A stretch of DNA of 11,650 nt from Leptofilum sp050292445. GTDB lineage: Bacteria; Chloroflexota; Anaerolineae; Promineifilales; Promineifilaceae. Within the stretch, counting starts at the first letter, position 1. Each line of letters opens with the position of its first letter. This document shows positions 1-5,690 of this stretch, piece by piece. Below the pieces are notes generated by a model. The model did no database searches and was not told the origin of the DNA. It was given only the letters and a program-made list of their open reading frames with translations. Made by a program: the position numbers and the translations under genes. The stretch lies in NCBI GenBank assembly GCA_050292445.1, contig JBNKLQ010000201.1, positions 1 through 11,650 of the forward strand, given 5' to 3'.

Positions 1-454
1 AGAACATTGGCTCTTCCTTGCCATGGTTGGGCGTTCCACGTTCGGTGCCCGGTGGCTTGCCGTAGTTATGGTAGCCTACGCTGTAAATAAAAATCATAAG
101 AACAGCAAAAGACACCATGAAGAGCATAACGGCCGTAAACGGATCAACCGCAACGCCCATTTTCAGCCAGGTACCGTTGGCAAAATCACCAATCGGCAAC
201 CAATCAATGCTGCTGGCCACTTGAACCGGATGCTCCAGCAGCTCTTCTGGATGGCTAATATCATGGCTCAGATAAGTGCCAAACATATTGAAGGCAATTG
301 TCCAACTCAAGACCAGGGCCCCAATGACACCTGCCCAGGCCAATACCCAACTCAGGGTGCGATTATGCTTCGTGAACAGCACAATCAGGAAAAACACGAG
401 CAGGGGGCCAGCCGGAATCAGCCAGGTTAAAGTTTGTAATGTTTCTTGTGACAT
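1..454 (-). CDS. nuoL: NADH-quinone oxidoreductase subunit L, N-terminal part (runs off left edge)
   Basis: Subunit L (ND5 homologue) is the large antiporter-like subunit at the distal end of the complex I membrane arm. Only the first 151 codons are present, read from an ATG at 454-452. Seen: a hydrophobic first helix (residues about 10-28), a second (about 36-56), then an amphipathic stretch and a third helix containing VDPFTAVMLFMVSF and IFIYSVGY (about 102-128). This matches the NuoL/ND5 pattern VDPLTAVML...IHIYSVGYM. After SVGY there is a polar, Gly/Pro-rich segment (about 129-149) that looks longer than the short linker usual in NuoL. It follows nuoK in the operon across a 90-bp gap holding repeats. 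The ribosome site is weak (GGGAAGAG about 9-12 nt before ATG). Family identification is confident; the 3' part lies outside the window. Confidence 0.93.
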   Translation of the reverse strand, partial: MSQETLQTLTWLIPAGPLLVFFLIVLFTKHNRTLSWVLAWAGVIGALVLSWTIAFNMFGTYLSHDISHPEELLEHPVQVASSIDWLPIGDFANGTWLKMGVAVDPFTAVMLFMVSFAVLMIFIYSVGYHNYGKPPGTERGTPNHGKEEPMF

Positions 455-480
455 AAGGCGAAACTCTTCCCGTTGTTTCG

Positions 481-539
481 GTAATCGGTAGTCAGTAATC
501 AGCCCAAATACCGATTACGGTTTACCGTTCACCGATTAC
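481..539. repeat. Short intergenic repeat cluster (TACCGATTAC units)
   Basis: The 90-bp gap between nuoK and nuoL holds an inverted pair GTAATCGGTA (481-490) and TACCGATTAC (509-518), perfectly complementary over 10 bp. A further direct copy ACCGATTAC lies at 531-539, and partial copies (GTAATC near 495, TTTACCG near 521) lie between. The pair could fold as a hairpin in the nuo transcript with an 18-nt loop. It looks like a low-complexity dispersed intergenic repeat rather than a terminator, as no T-run follows. Function unknown. Confidence 0.6.
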
Positions 540-544
540 TGTCG

Positions 545-865
545 TTAGTTCTTTAGTAAATCCAACTCTTCCGCGATAACTGAATCTCGGCGGCGATAAA
601 TGGAAATGATGAGGGCTAAACCCACGGCCGCTTCAGCCGCAGCCACAGTAAGCACAAAAATGGCCCAGGCCCAACCCACAGGCGGCAAATCTGAGTTAAG
701 GACCGAACCATACCGCCAAAATGCCACCAAATTGATATTGACTGCGTTTAGCATCAACTCAACTGACATTAAGATCGCCACTGCATTACGCCGCGCTACC
801 ACACCATACAAGCCAATGCAAAATAAAAGGGCTGCTACAAGGAGGTACCAGGATAATGGAATCAT
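545..865 (-). CDS. nuoK: NADH-quinone oxidoreductase subunit K
   Basis: Small membrane subunit (ND4L homologue) of respiratory complex I, part of the proton path between NuoH and the antiporter subunits. At 106 residues it is of normal family length. Three membrane helices are visible at about 4-23, 29-49 and 64-88. Two buried glutamates of the family are present: Glu36 in MSVELMLN, and Glu78 in AAAEAAVGLAL. ATG start at 865 with a strong GGAGGA about 6 nt upstream. The start overlaps the nuoJ stop by four bases (ATGA), so translation is probably coupled. A 90-bp repeat-bearing gap separates it from nuoL downstream. Confidence 0.96.
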   Translation of the reverse strand: MIPLSWYLLVAALLFCIGLYGVVARRNAVAILMSVELMLNAVNINLVAFWRYGSVLNSDLPPVGWAWAIFVLTVAAAEAAVGLALIISIYRRRDSVIAEELDLLKN

Positions 866-1401
866 GCTTCATCCTCCGTGTATTGAGTTGGCCAGGCGAT
901 ATAAATGGAACCAATCAACGCGGCCAATAGCAAAACAGAGGCCATAATGAAGGGAATCACGTACCCGTTGGCGCTCACAAATGCCTCACCCAAAGCGCTG
1001 ACAGCACCTTGCAAAACAGTGTCGGGCACATCCGGACGGCCGCTTACGGCCTCAACACCCCACCACCGAGTAATGACAGCAGCGAGGAGGGCAAAAGTGG
1101 CAACGGCCGTAAACAAGCCCAACCCACTTTGCGAATTAAACGGGACTTCCCGAGCTTGCATCATCCGCCGTGTCAACATGATGGCAAAGATGATCAAAAT
1201 CGAAATCGCCCCGATATATACCAACAGCTGCGCTGCGGCCAGAAAACCAGCGTCTAGCAAAATGTACAGCCCGGCAACACCAAAAAACGAGGCCATCATC
1301 GCCAAGGCCGCATGGAACAAATTGCGGTTCGTTACGACCACAAGCCCTGTTCCCAATGTCAGCAAACTGACTAAAATAAAAACTACTTGCTCAAGCGTCA
1401 C
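862..1401 (-). CDS. nuoJ: NADH-quinone oxidoreductase subunit J
   Basis: ND6 homologue in the complex I membrane arm, 179 residues. About five hydrophobic helices are visible (about 3-23, 28-50, 53-76, 93-112, 146-169). The third holds the hallmark VYIGAISILIIFAIML (61-76), the site of the family's pi-bulge, with the conserved Tyr at 62. It starts with GTG at 1401-1399, supported by AGGAG 7 nt upstream and by MTLEQVVF leading straight into the first helix. Its stop overlaps the nuoK start. Upstream an 84-bp gap separates it from nuoH, where most bacteria carry nuoI; no ferredoxin-type Cys motif is encoded here, so nuoI is truly absent at this place. Confidence 0.95.
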   Translation of the reverse strand: MTLEQVVFILVSLLTLGTGLVVVTNRNLFHAALAMMASFFGVAGLYILLDAGFLAAAQLLVYIGAISILIIFAIMLTRRMMQAREVPFNSQSGLGLFTAVATFALLAAVITRWWGVEAVSGRPDVPDTVLQGAVSALGEAFVSANGYVIPFIMASVLLLAALIGSIYIAWPTQYTEDEA

Positions 1402-1467
1402 AAGTCTACTCCTGTGAAGGCGAATAAAATTATTGAAATGCCAAACGTCATTTACCGCTTCGGCATA

Positions 1468-1492
1468 TCACTAAAAGTTTCAAATTTAGTGA
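1468..1492 (-). other. Hairpin at the 3' end of nuoH
   Basis: TCACTAAA (1468-1475) and TTTAGTGA (1485-1492) are a perfect 8-bp inverted repeat with a 9-nt loop, overlapping the nuoH stop codon. No T-run follows on the minus strand, so it is a poor terminator. It might protect or process the nuo mRNA at the nuoH-nuoJ boundary. The stem is AT-rich and may be fortuitous. Confidence 0.35.
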
Positions 1493-2796
1493 GCCGGAAC
1501 AGGCTCATGATGATCGTGTGCTGGTTCTGCTTCAGCAACCACAACCGGTTCTCCCTCGTTTTCAGCAATGGCCAAAATGGGACTAAGGTCATTTTGATGT
1601 TGCCGCTGCCGCCGTGCCGAACGACGCAGCACCTCCAACCCGGCAACGCCAATCAGCATATTGCTAACAAAATGAATGCCTGCCCGCCCTGCTTCACCAA
1701 CACCAGGCAAATAATCCACAATCACGCGGTCTAGCAAAGCAACCGACAGCAGGATAACTAAGGTCAGCGGTACCATGAACTTCCAGTTGAAGTTCAACAG
1801 TTGGTCAATGCGAAAACGTGGCAGCGTTGCTCGAATCCACATAAAGACAAAGAACACTATAGAAGATTTGATCAACAAAATGAGAAGCCCTAGACCCCGT
1901 CCAATAGCAAAGCCGTTAGCTAAAACCCAATCTTCCAGGCCAAAGAGTTGATAACCACCCAGGTAGGCTGTAGAGAATAGGCCACACATAAACATGATGG
2001 CCATATATTCACCAGCCATAAACAAGCCAAAAACCATACCGGTATATTCGGTATGGAACCCTGCCACAATTTCAGACTCAGCTTCCAGTAAGTCAAAGGG
2101 GGACCGCCCCGTTTCAGCCAAAGACGATATGAAAAAGATGAGGGCAGAGATGGGCACAAAAACAATAAAAGGGATCGTCTGAGCTTCGACTAGATCCATA
2201 GTAGAGAGGGAGCGGGCCAGAATGATAGGCACCAACAGGGAAAGTATCATAGGTACTTCATAACTCACCAACTGAGCTACAGCCCGAAACGCACCTAACA
2301 ATGCATATTTGTTATTAGAACCCCAACCCGCTAGCAAAATAGCGACAACAGAGACAGAACTAATAGCCAGAATATAAAAAACACCCACGTTCAAATCAAC
2401 GCCAATCACGCCAGGGGCAAACGGCAAAACGGCAAACAATAGCGCAGACGTAACAACAGCCAAACCCGGTGCTATAAAGTAAGCAAACTTATCAGCACCG
2501 GCAGGCACAATCATTTCTTTGGTCATCATCTTGACCACGTCGGCTACCATTTGCAGCAAACCATATTTGCCACCCACTCGGTTTGGACCAATGCGGTCCT
2601 GCATACGCGCCAAAACCTTGCGCTCTACCCAACCAACCACAAAGACGGCCAGCAAAGGAATCGTTGCTACCAGGAGAATGCCAATAATGTCCAGGACAAC
2701 ACTAACCCAAGGCGCATCCCCCCAAACAGTGGCTAAATAATCACCAGCAGTCAAATCAAAGATGCTCGATAAAAACTCAACAATGTTAAAACTCAT
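1486..2796 (-). CDS. nuoH: NADH-quinone oxidoreductase subunit H
   Basis: ND1 homologue that forms the quinone-entry chamber where the membrane arm meets the peripheral arm. Eight or so membrane helices are visible. Hallmarks include ERKVLARMQDRIGPNRVG (58-75) with LQMVADVVKMMTKE after it, AETGRSPFDLLEAESEIVAG (227-246), the acidic loop facing quinone, and IRATLPRFRIDQLLNFNWK (321-339). The protein has 436 residues against roughly 330-420 in relatives. The excess is a polar C-terminal tail (about 392-436), rich in Ala/Glu/Pro and ending in a His-containing AHDHHEPVPAH, facing the cytoplasm or periplasm with no known role. ATG at 2796 with AGAGGA about 7 nt upstream. It lies 12 bp after nuoA, so the two are co-transcribed. 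Confidence 0.96.
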   Translation of the reverse strand: MSFNIVEFLSSIFDLTAGDYLATVWGDAPWVSVVLDIIGILLVATIPLLAVFVVGWVERKVLARMQDRIGPNRVGGKYGLLQMVADVVKMMTKEMIVPAGADKFAYFIAPGLAVVTSALLFAVLPFAPGVIGVDLNVGVFYILAISSVSVVAILLAGWGSNNKYALLGAFRAVAQLVSYEVPMILSLLVPIILARSLSTMDLVEAQTIPFIVFVPISALIFFISSLAETGRSPFDLLEAESEIVAGFHTEYTGMVFGLFMAGEYMAIMFMCGLFSTAYLGGYQLFGLEDWVLANGFAIGRGLGLLILLIKSSIVFFVFMWIRATLPRFRIDQLLNFNWKFMVPLTLVILLSVALLDRVIVDYLPGVGEAGRAGIHFVSNMLIGVAGLEVLRRSARRQRQHQNDLSPILAIAENEGEPVVVAEAEPAHDHHEPVPAH

Positions 2797-2808
2797 TGTC
2801 TATTCCTC

Positions 2809-3165
2809 TTAAATCCATTCCAGAACGCCACGACCCCAGGCATAAAGCAACCCATCTGCCAGTAAGAAAATAAACAAAACGGCAGCACCAACAGCAAACA
2901 AGCCTAAATTATCGTAGGCAGCAGCAATCGGAAACAGAAAGACGGCTTCGATATCAAAAATGACAAAAACAAGGGCGTAAATGTAGTATTGAACCTTAAA
3001 CTGCACCCAGGCATCCCCTACGGTTTCAACACCGCACTCGTAGGTTTGTTGTTTAATTGGGTTTGGTTTGTGTGGACCAAGCAGTCGGTTTATGATGATC
3101 GGCGCGGCTGGGAATATGGGAGCCAGCAGCACAAACAAGACGATAAATTGCCACTCACTTTGCAC
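2809..3165 (-). CDS. nuoA: NADH-quinone oxidoreductase subunit A
   Basis: ND3 homologue in the complex I membrane arm; its first loop changes shape during the active/deactive transition in relatives. At 118 residues it has normal length. Three helices lie at about 6-27, 60-82 and 87-110. The family loop motif YECGVE (42-47) with Cys44 is intact, as is QYYIYALVFVIFDIEAVFLFP (59-79) with Asp71 and Glu73. Start is GTG at 3165-3163, with GGAGG about 9-10 nt upstream. It is the first gene of this operon and is followed within 12 bp by nuoH rather than nuoB. Control probably comes from the long non-coding region upstream (3166-3728). Confidence 0.95.
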   Translation of the reverse strand: MQSEWQFIVLFVLLAPIFPAAPIIINRLLGPHKPNPIKQQTYECGVETVGDAWVQFKVQYYIYALVFVIFDIEAVFLFPIAAAYDNLGLFAVGAAVLFIFLLADGLLYAWGRGVLEWI

Positions 3166-3300
3166 AGGTGTTCTTCCTCCACTCGATAAGATGGGAATGT
3201 AAATGGTTCAGTTTACAGCTGATAATAAAAACCCAACAGAGTAGCGTCGCTAAGCTATTTGACACTGTCTGTGGGTTCTTGTAGAAGTTGCCTTTTAATG

Positions 3301-3319
3301 TTCACAAACTGTTTGTGAA
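3301..3319. promoter_or_regulatory. 19-bp perfect palindrome, candidate operator for the nuo operon
   Basis: TTCACAAACtGTTTGTGAA is two 9-bp arms around one central base, with no mismatch. It lies about 136 bp upstream of the nuoA start, downstream of the proposed nuoA promoter. Such dyads bind homodimeric repressors. The half-sites have opposite polarity to the Rex operator (TTGTGA...TCACAA), so Rex is not a simple match, although TTGTGAAATAT at 3313-3323 resembles one Rex half-site. The regulator is unknown. Confidence 0.5.
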
Positions 3320-3354
3320 ATATATCCCATTTACCATCTCTGTTATAACACATG

Positions 3355-3383
3355 CAGATAACAAGGGCAAAGTTAGCTGTCAA
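3355..3383 (-). promoter_or_regulatory. Possible nuoA promoter
   Basis: On the minus strand a perfect -35 TTGACA (3383-3378) is followed after 17 nt by TATCTG (3360-3355), which matches only three of six -10 bases. The spacing is ideal but the -10 is weak. Transcription would start near 3348, leaving a leader of about 180 nt that contains the 3301-3319 palindrome. Confidence 0.35.
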
Positions 3384-3395
3384 TTTTAGGCTGCA

Positions 3396-3422
3396 TTCCA
3401 CAATGGTATACCAACACTGGAA
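3396..3422. promoter_or_regulatory. Nested dyad symmetry
   Basis: TGGTATACCA (3404-3413) is a perfect 10-bp palindrome, framed by TTCCA (3396-3400) and TGGAA (3418-3422), another inverted pair with nearly the same centre. It lies about 20 bp upstream of the proposed nuoA -35 box, where an activator could bind. Speculative. Confidence 0.3.
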
Positions 3423-3519
3423 AAGGGGTCTTTTTCAGGTGGAAATTATGGGATTTATTATTTAATTTTCCGTCGTCAAACAAGTACCTGATGCGGTAAA
3501 CATCTGTCAATGATTGCAA

Positions 3520-3528
3520 TGGTATAAA
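3520..3528 (+). promoter_or_regulatory. Possible extended -10 promoter for the response regulator
   Basis: TGGTATAAA fits the extended -10 pattern TGnTATAAT and would start transcription near 3535, giving a leader of about 190 nt before the ATG at 3729. No good -35 is seen. A second candidate, TATACT at 3630-3635 with a poor -35, lies closer to the gene. Which one is used cannot be decided from sequence. Confidence 0.3.
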
Positions 3529-3728
3529 ATTCTAACAGAAATGAGGCATGGGGCAACGATTCACCAAAGCAAGGGTCATATTAGTACTATTCACGCCTTT
3601 TTTCCCTTTATCTTACGGCCGTATTCAGTTATACTTTCCACAGTTCTGACAAAGAGTAAGAATACAAATCTGAGCCACAAATCAACAAAGCACCTTAATG
3701 CATTGGCAGCACAGTAAAGAAATAACCT

Positions 3729-4445
3729 ATGTTTGACTCCCCAATTGAATCTCAAAAAATCATTGCCGTTGACGATAATGCCTTTACCTTGCGCATTGTG
3801 CAGCATACCCTGGAACAGGCAGGGTATCAGGTAATGACAGCCGCTTCCGGGCAAGATGCTCTCAAGCTCATCAATCGGTATGGCATGCCCCATTTGGCTA
3901 TTGTGGATCTGCACATGCCTGTGATGAGCGGCTTTGAATTTTGTCATGCGGTACGGGAATTCAGCGATATGCCAATTATTATGCTTACGGCCGTTAACAC
4001 CGAAGAAACTATCATTGAAGGCTTGGAACAGTACGCCGAAGATTACATCGTGAAGCCCTTTAACCCAGAAGAGCTTAAGGCCCGGGTAAGCCGGGTGCTG
4101 CGCCGCATGGGTGATTACAGCTACACGCTCGAATCTACCACGCGCATCGATGATCGGCTCATGGTCAATTTCCCCAATCGGGAAGCTTTAGTAGAAGGTG
4201 AATCCGTTTCGCTTACCCCCACGGAAACAAAGCTGCTCTACATCCTGGTGCGCAATGCTGGCCGCATTGTCACCACCGACTTTTTGCTCAATCGCATCTG
4301 GCCGATGGAAGAGGCCCAAGAAGACCGCCTGCATGTACATGTGCATCGGCTGCGGCGCAAAATCGAAGTCAATCCCAACGAACCAACCTACATCGTCGCT
4401 GAACGCGGTACAGGCTACCGTTTCACCGCCACCTCTGATTCCTAA
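3729..4445 (+). CDS. OmpR/PhoB-family DNA-binding response regulator
   Basis: A two-component response regulator of 238 residues. The receiver domain spans about 10-123, with the acidic pocket Asp15/Asp16 (AVDD), phosphoacceptor Asp60 in AIVDLHMP, Thr87 in MLTA and Lys109 in VKPF, all intact. A winged-helix output domain spans about 138-235, with SLTPTETKLLYILVRNAG, the recognition-helix region VHVHRLRRKIE and the wing RGTGYRF. It is cytosolic and should bind DNA as a dimer after phosphorylation. No histidine kinase gene is next to it, so it is an orphan here. The ATG at 3729 has only a poor ribosome site (AAAGAA about 8 nt upstream). It converges on the prenyltransferase gene, and control of that cassette is possible but not shown. 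It is not of the NarL/ComA type. Confidence 0.93.
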   Translation: MFDSPIESQKIIAVDDNAFTLRIVQHTLEQAGYQVMTAASGQDALKLINRYGMPHLAIVDLHMPVMSGFEFCHAVREFSDMPIIMLTAVNTEETIIEGLEQYAEDYIVKPFNPEELKARVSRVLRRMGDYSYTLESTTRIDDRLMVNFPNREALVEGESVSLTPTETKLLYILVRNAGRIVTTDFLLNRIWPMEEAQEDRLHVHVHRLRRKIEVNPNEPTYIVAERGTGYRFTATSDS

Positions 4446-4485
4446 GGGCTCGTTCACAAACAGCTTTAGATAAGGAAACGAACCC
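4446..4485 (+). terminator. Weak hairpin after the response regulator
   Basis: GGGCTCGTT (4446-4454) and AACGAACCC (4477-4485) pair with one mismatch around a 22-nt loop, immediately after the stop codon and in the 69-bp gap between two convergent genes. No T-run follows. It is a weak candidate for a terminator. Confidence 0.2.
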
Positions 4486-4514
4486 CAAGGCTTGCCCCCA
4501 TTACCAGCAAAACC

Positions 4515-5486
4515 CTAATCTAGCAATTCAGCCGCCAGTTCTGCGGGTAATGGCATGTTGCTGGTTTCCATCAGCTCAAATAAATGAGAAATGCGCTCGG
4601 CTAAAAATTTCTGGAGCAGCAATGGATTTTCTATGGCACAATCATTTAAGACGGCCCTTGCCTCCCTGGCTGTCTGTAATAAATGGTAGATGCAATAGCT
4701 AACAGCGCCACTTTGCAGCAACAGTTGCTGCGCCTCTTCTAGCACTGCCAAATCAGTGATTTGCGGCAATAGTTCTTCAAACCGGGTTTTGCCAGAATGC
4801 TCTGCCAAGCGCGCATACAAAATGGCTAGATTCCCGGTTCCGTGCTGCCAATCGGGGGAAGCTGGCGTCTGATACACATCGGCCAGGTCGTCGCTTATTT
4901 GAATAAGTTTGCCAATAAGATTACCAAACTGGCGCAGCTGACTGGCCAGCGTGTCATCAGCCCCGCCAGCCAAGGCACCCAAGTAAAATCCAGCACCGTA
5001 ATATGGCATACTCTTGGCCACCACCGTTTCCCAATAATGCGCTTCGGTGAGGACTTTTTGGACATCCAAATGCTGTCCGTAGGCAGTTTTTAGATTGAGA
5101 TGGATCAGTTCAGCCAACATTTGCTGCGTTACGGCCGTTCCCCACCCCATTTCCGCCGCTGCCTGCTGCACAATACGGTAGGCAATCGATTGAAACGCCA
5201 AGCCAAAGTTTGCCGCTTCACCTGTCCCCAACCGCCAGTATAATCCTTTGGGATCGTCATCCAAAATGTCATCCACCAGCACAATACTGATATGGCAGCA
5301 GCCAACGGCCGTTATCAGTGGCACCACACGCGTCACTGCCCCACCCACAGCCTGGCATGCCAGTTCCGGCAAATGCCAGGAATGCGCATTTTGCGCATAA
5401 TGGTGCCACACTTCAACTATTTCAGGCCAGGCGGCAACCTCCGGCAGCTGTAAAAAGTACGTTCCAATTTGGCTGACATCAATCAT
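4515..5486 (-). CDS. Polyprenyl synthetase-fold protein, proposed ComQ-like peptide prenyltransferase
   Basis: Class I trans-isoprenyl diphosphate synthase fold, 323 residues, cytosolic. The first Asp-rich motif is VDDILDDDP (71-79; Asp72, Asp73, Asp76), the second is ISDDLADVY (197-205; Asp199, Asp200, Asp203), both able to hold Mg-diphosphate. YGQHLD (136-141) and AKSMP (157-161) match the family's GQ..D and Lys regions. The GGKRxRP motif that binds isopentenyl diphosphate is replaced by GGAVTRVVP (48-56), losing its basic residues, so a different acceptor is likely. The ATG at 5486 is chosen because AGGTGGAG lies about 6 nt upstream; the longer frame from 5570 has none. Upstream on the same strand is a Trp-tailed 54-residue peptide gene. 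ComQ of Bacillus prenylates a ComX Trp, so I infer the same here. Alternative: an ordinary but divergent short-chain prenyl diphosphate synthase. Confidence 0.8.
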   Translation of the reverse strand: MIDVSQIGTYFLQLPEVAAWPEIVEVWHHYAQNAHSWHLPELACQAVGGAVTRVVPLITAVGCCHISIVLVDDILDDDPKGLYWRLGTGEAANFGLAFQSIAYRIVQQAAAEMGWGTAVTQQMLAELIHLNLKTAYGQHLDVQKVLTEAHYWETVVAKSMPYYGAGFYLGALAGGADDTLASQLRQFGNLIGKLIQISDDLADVYQTPASPDWQHGTGNLAILYARLAEHSGKTRFEELLPQITDLAVLEEAQQLLLQSGAVSYCIYHLLQTAREARAVLNDCAIENPLLLQKFLAERISHLFELMETSNMPLPAELAAELLD

Positions 5487-5515
5487 AAGGCTCCACCTTT
5501 TAGAGTGCGGGATTA

Positions 5516-5530
5516 TTGTGCTGAGCACAA
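5516..5530. promoter_or_regulatory. 15-bp palindrome just upstream of the prenyltransferase gene
   Basis: TTGTGCTgAGCACAA has perfect 7-bp arms around one base and lies about 30 bp before the prenyltransferase ATG. It may be an operator or a short RNA hairpin that affects its expression separately from the peptide gene. Inference only. Confidence 0.4.
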
Positions 5531-5597
5531 CAACTGTCGTTGATGAAAGGCTTTTAGGCCTGCTATTCAATTTGCCATAAGCAGCGTTGGGAAAACA

Positions 5598-5626
5598 ATT
5601 GTGTGCAGCCGACCCCTACACACAAT
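5598..5626 (-). terminator. Strong hairpin between peptide and prenyltransferase genes, possible partial terminator
   Basis: ATTGTGTG (5598-5605) and CACACAAT (5619-5626) are perfectly complementary. CAG/CTA extends the stem with two Watson-Crick pairs and, in the minus-strand RNA, one G-U pair, giving an 11-bp stem and a 7-nt loop. On the minus strand it is followed by TGTTTTCCC, a short imperfect T-run. It may cut down read-through so that peptide mRNA exceeds enzyme mRNA, a common arrangement in peptide-plus-modifier operons. Confidence 0.45.
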
Positions 5627-5690
5627 CAAAAAGAGAAGGGAAAAGCAAGAAGGGATTACGGCCGTAGCCATCCCCCCTAGCACCAATGAA

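Larger units (their letters stand above)
3166..3728. other. Non-coding divergent regulatory region, 563 bp
   Basis: No gene was found between nuoA (minus) and the response regulator (plus). It is AT-richer than its surroundings. It holds two dyad symmetries (3301-3319 and 3396-3422), a possible minus-strand promoter (3355-3383), plus-strand promoter-like sites (around 3520-3528 and TATACT at 3630-3635), and one ACGGCCGT palindrome at 3615-3622. A 67-codon plus-strand reading frame at 3514-3717 has no ribosome site and no recognisable product. Confidence 0.7.

Noticed and set aside
3313..3330. Rex operator upstream of nuoA
   Set aside because: Only one half-site (TTGTGAA) is present; the expected TTCACAA partner to its right is missing.
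3514..3717. 67-codon plus-strand frame before the response regulator
   Set aside because: No ribosome site, unremarkable composition, and it covers promoter-like sequence.
3729..4445. Response regulator as the ComA of the peptide cassette
   Set aside because: It is OmpR/PhoB type, not NarL type, lies convergent to the cassette and has no kinase beside it; a link is possible but unsupported.
5487..5570. 28-residue N-terminal extension of the prenyltransferase
   Set aside because: Starts with TTG without a ribosome site and runs through the palindrome; ATG at 5486 has AGGTGGAG in place.
5567..5671. 34-codon minus-strand frame with a hydrophobic middle between peptide and prenyltransferase
   Set aside because: Its only purine run abuts the ATG, it runs through the hairpin, and its composition looks incidental.
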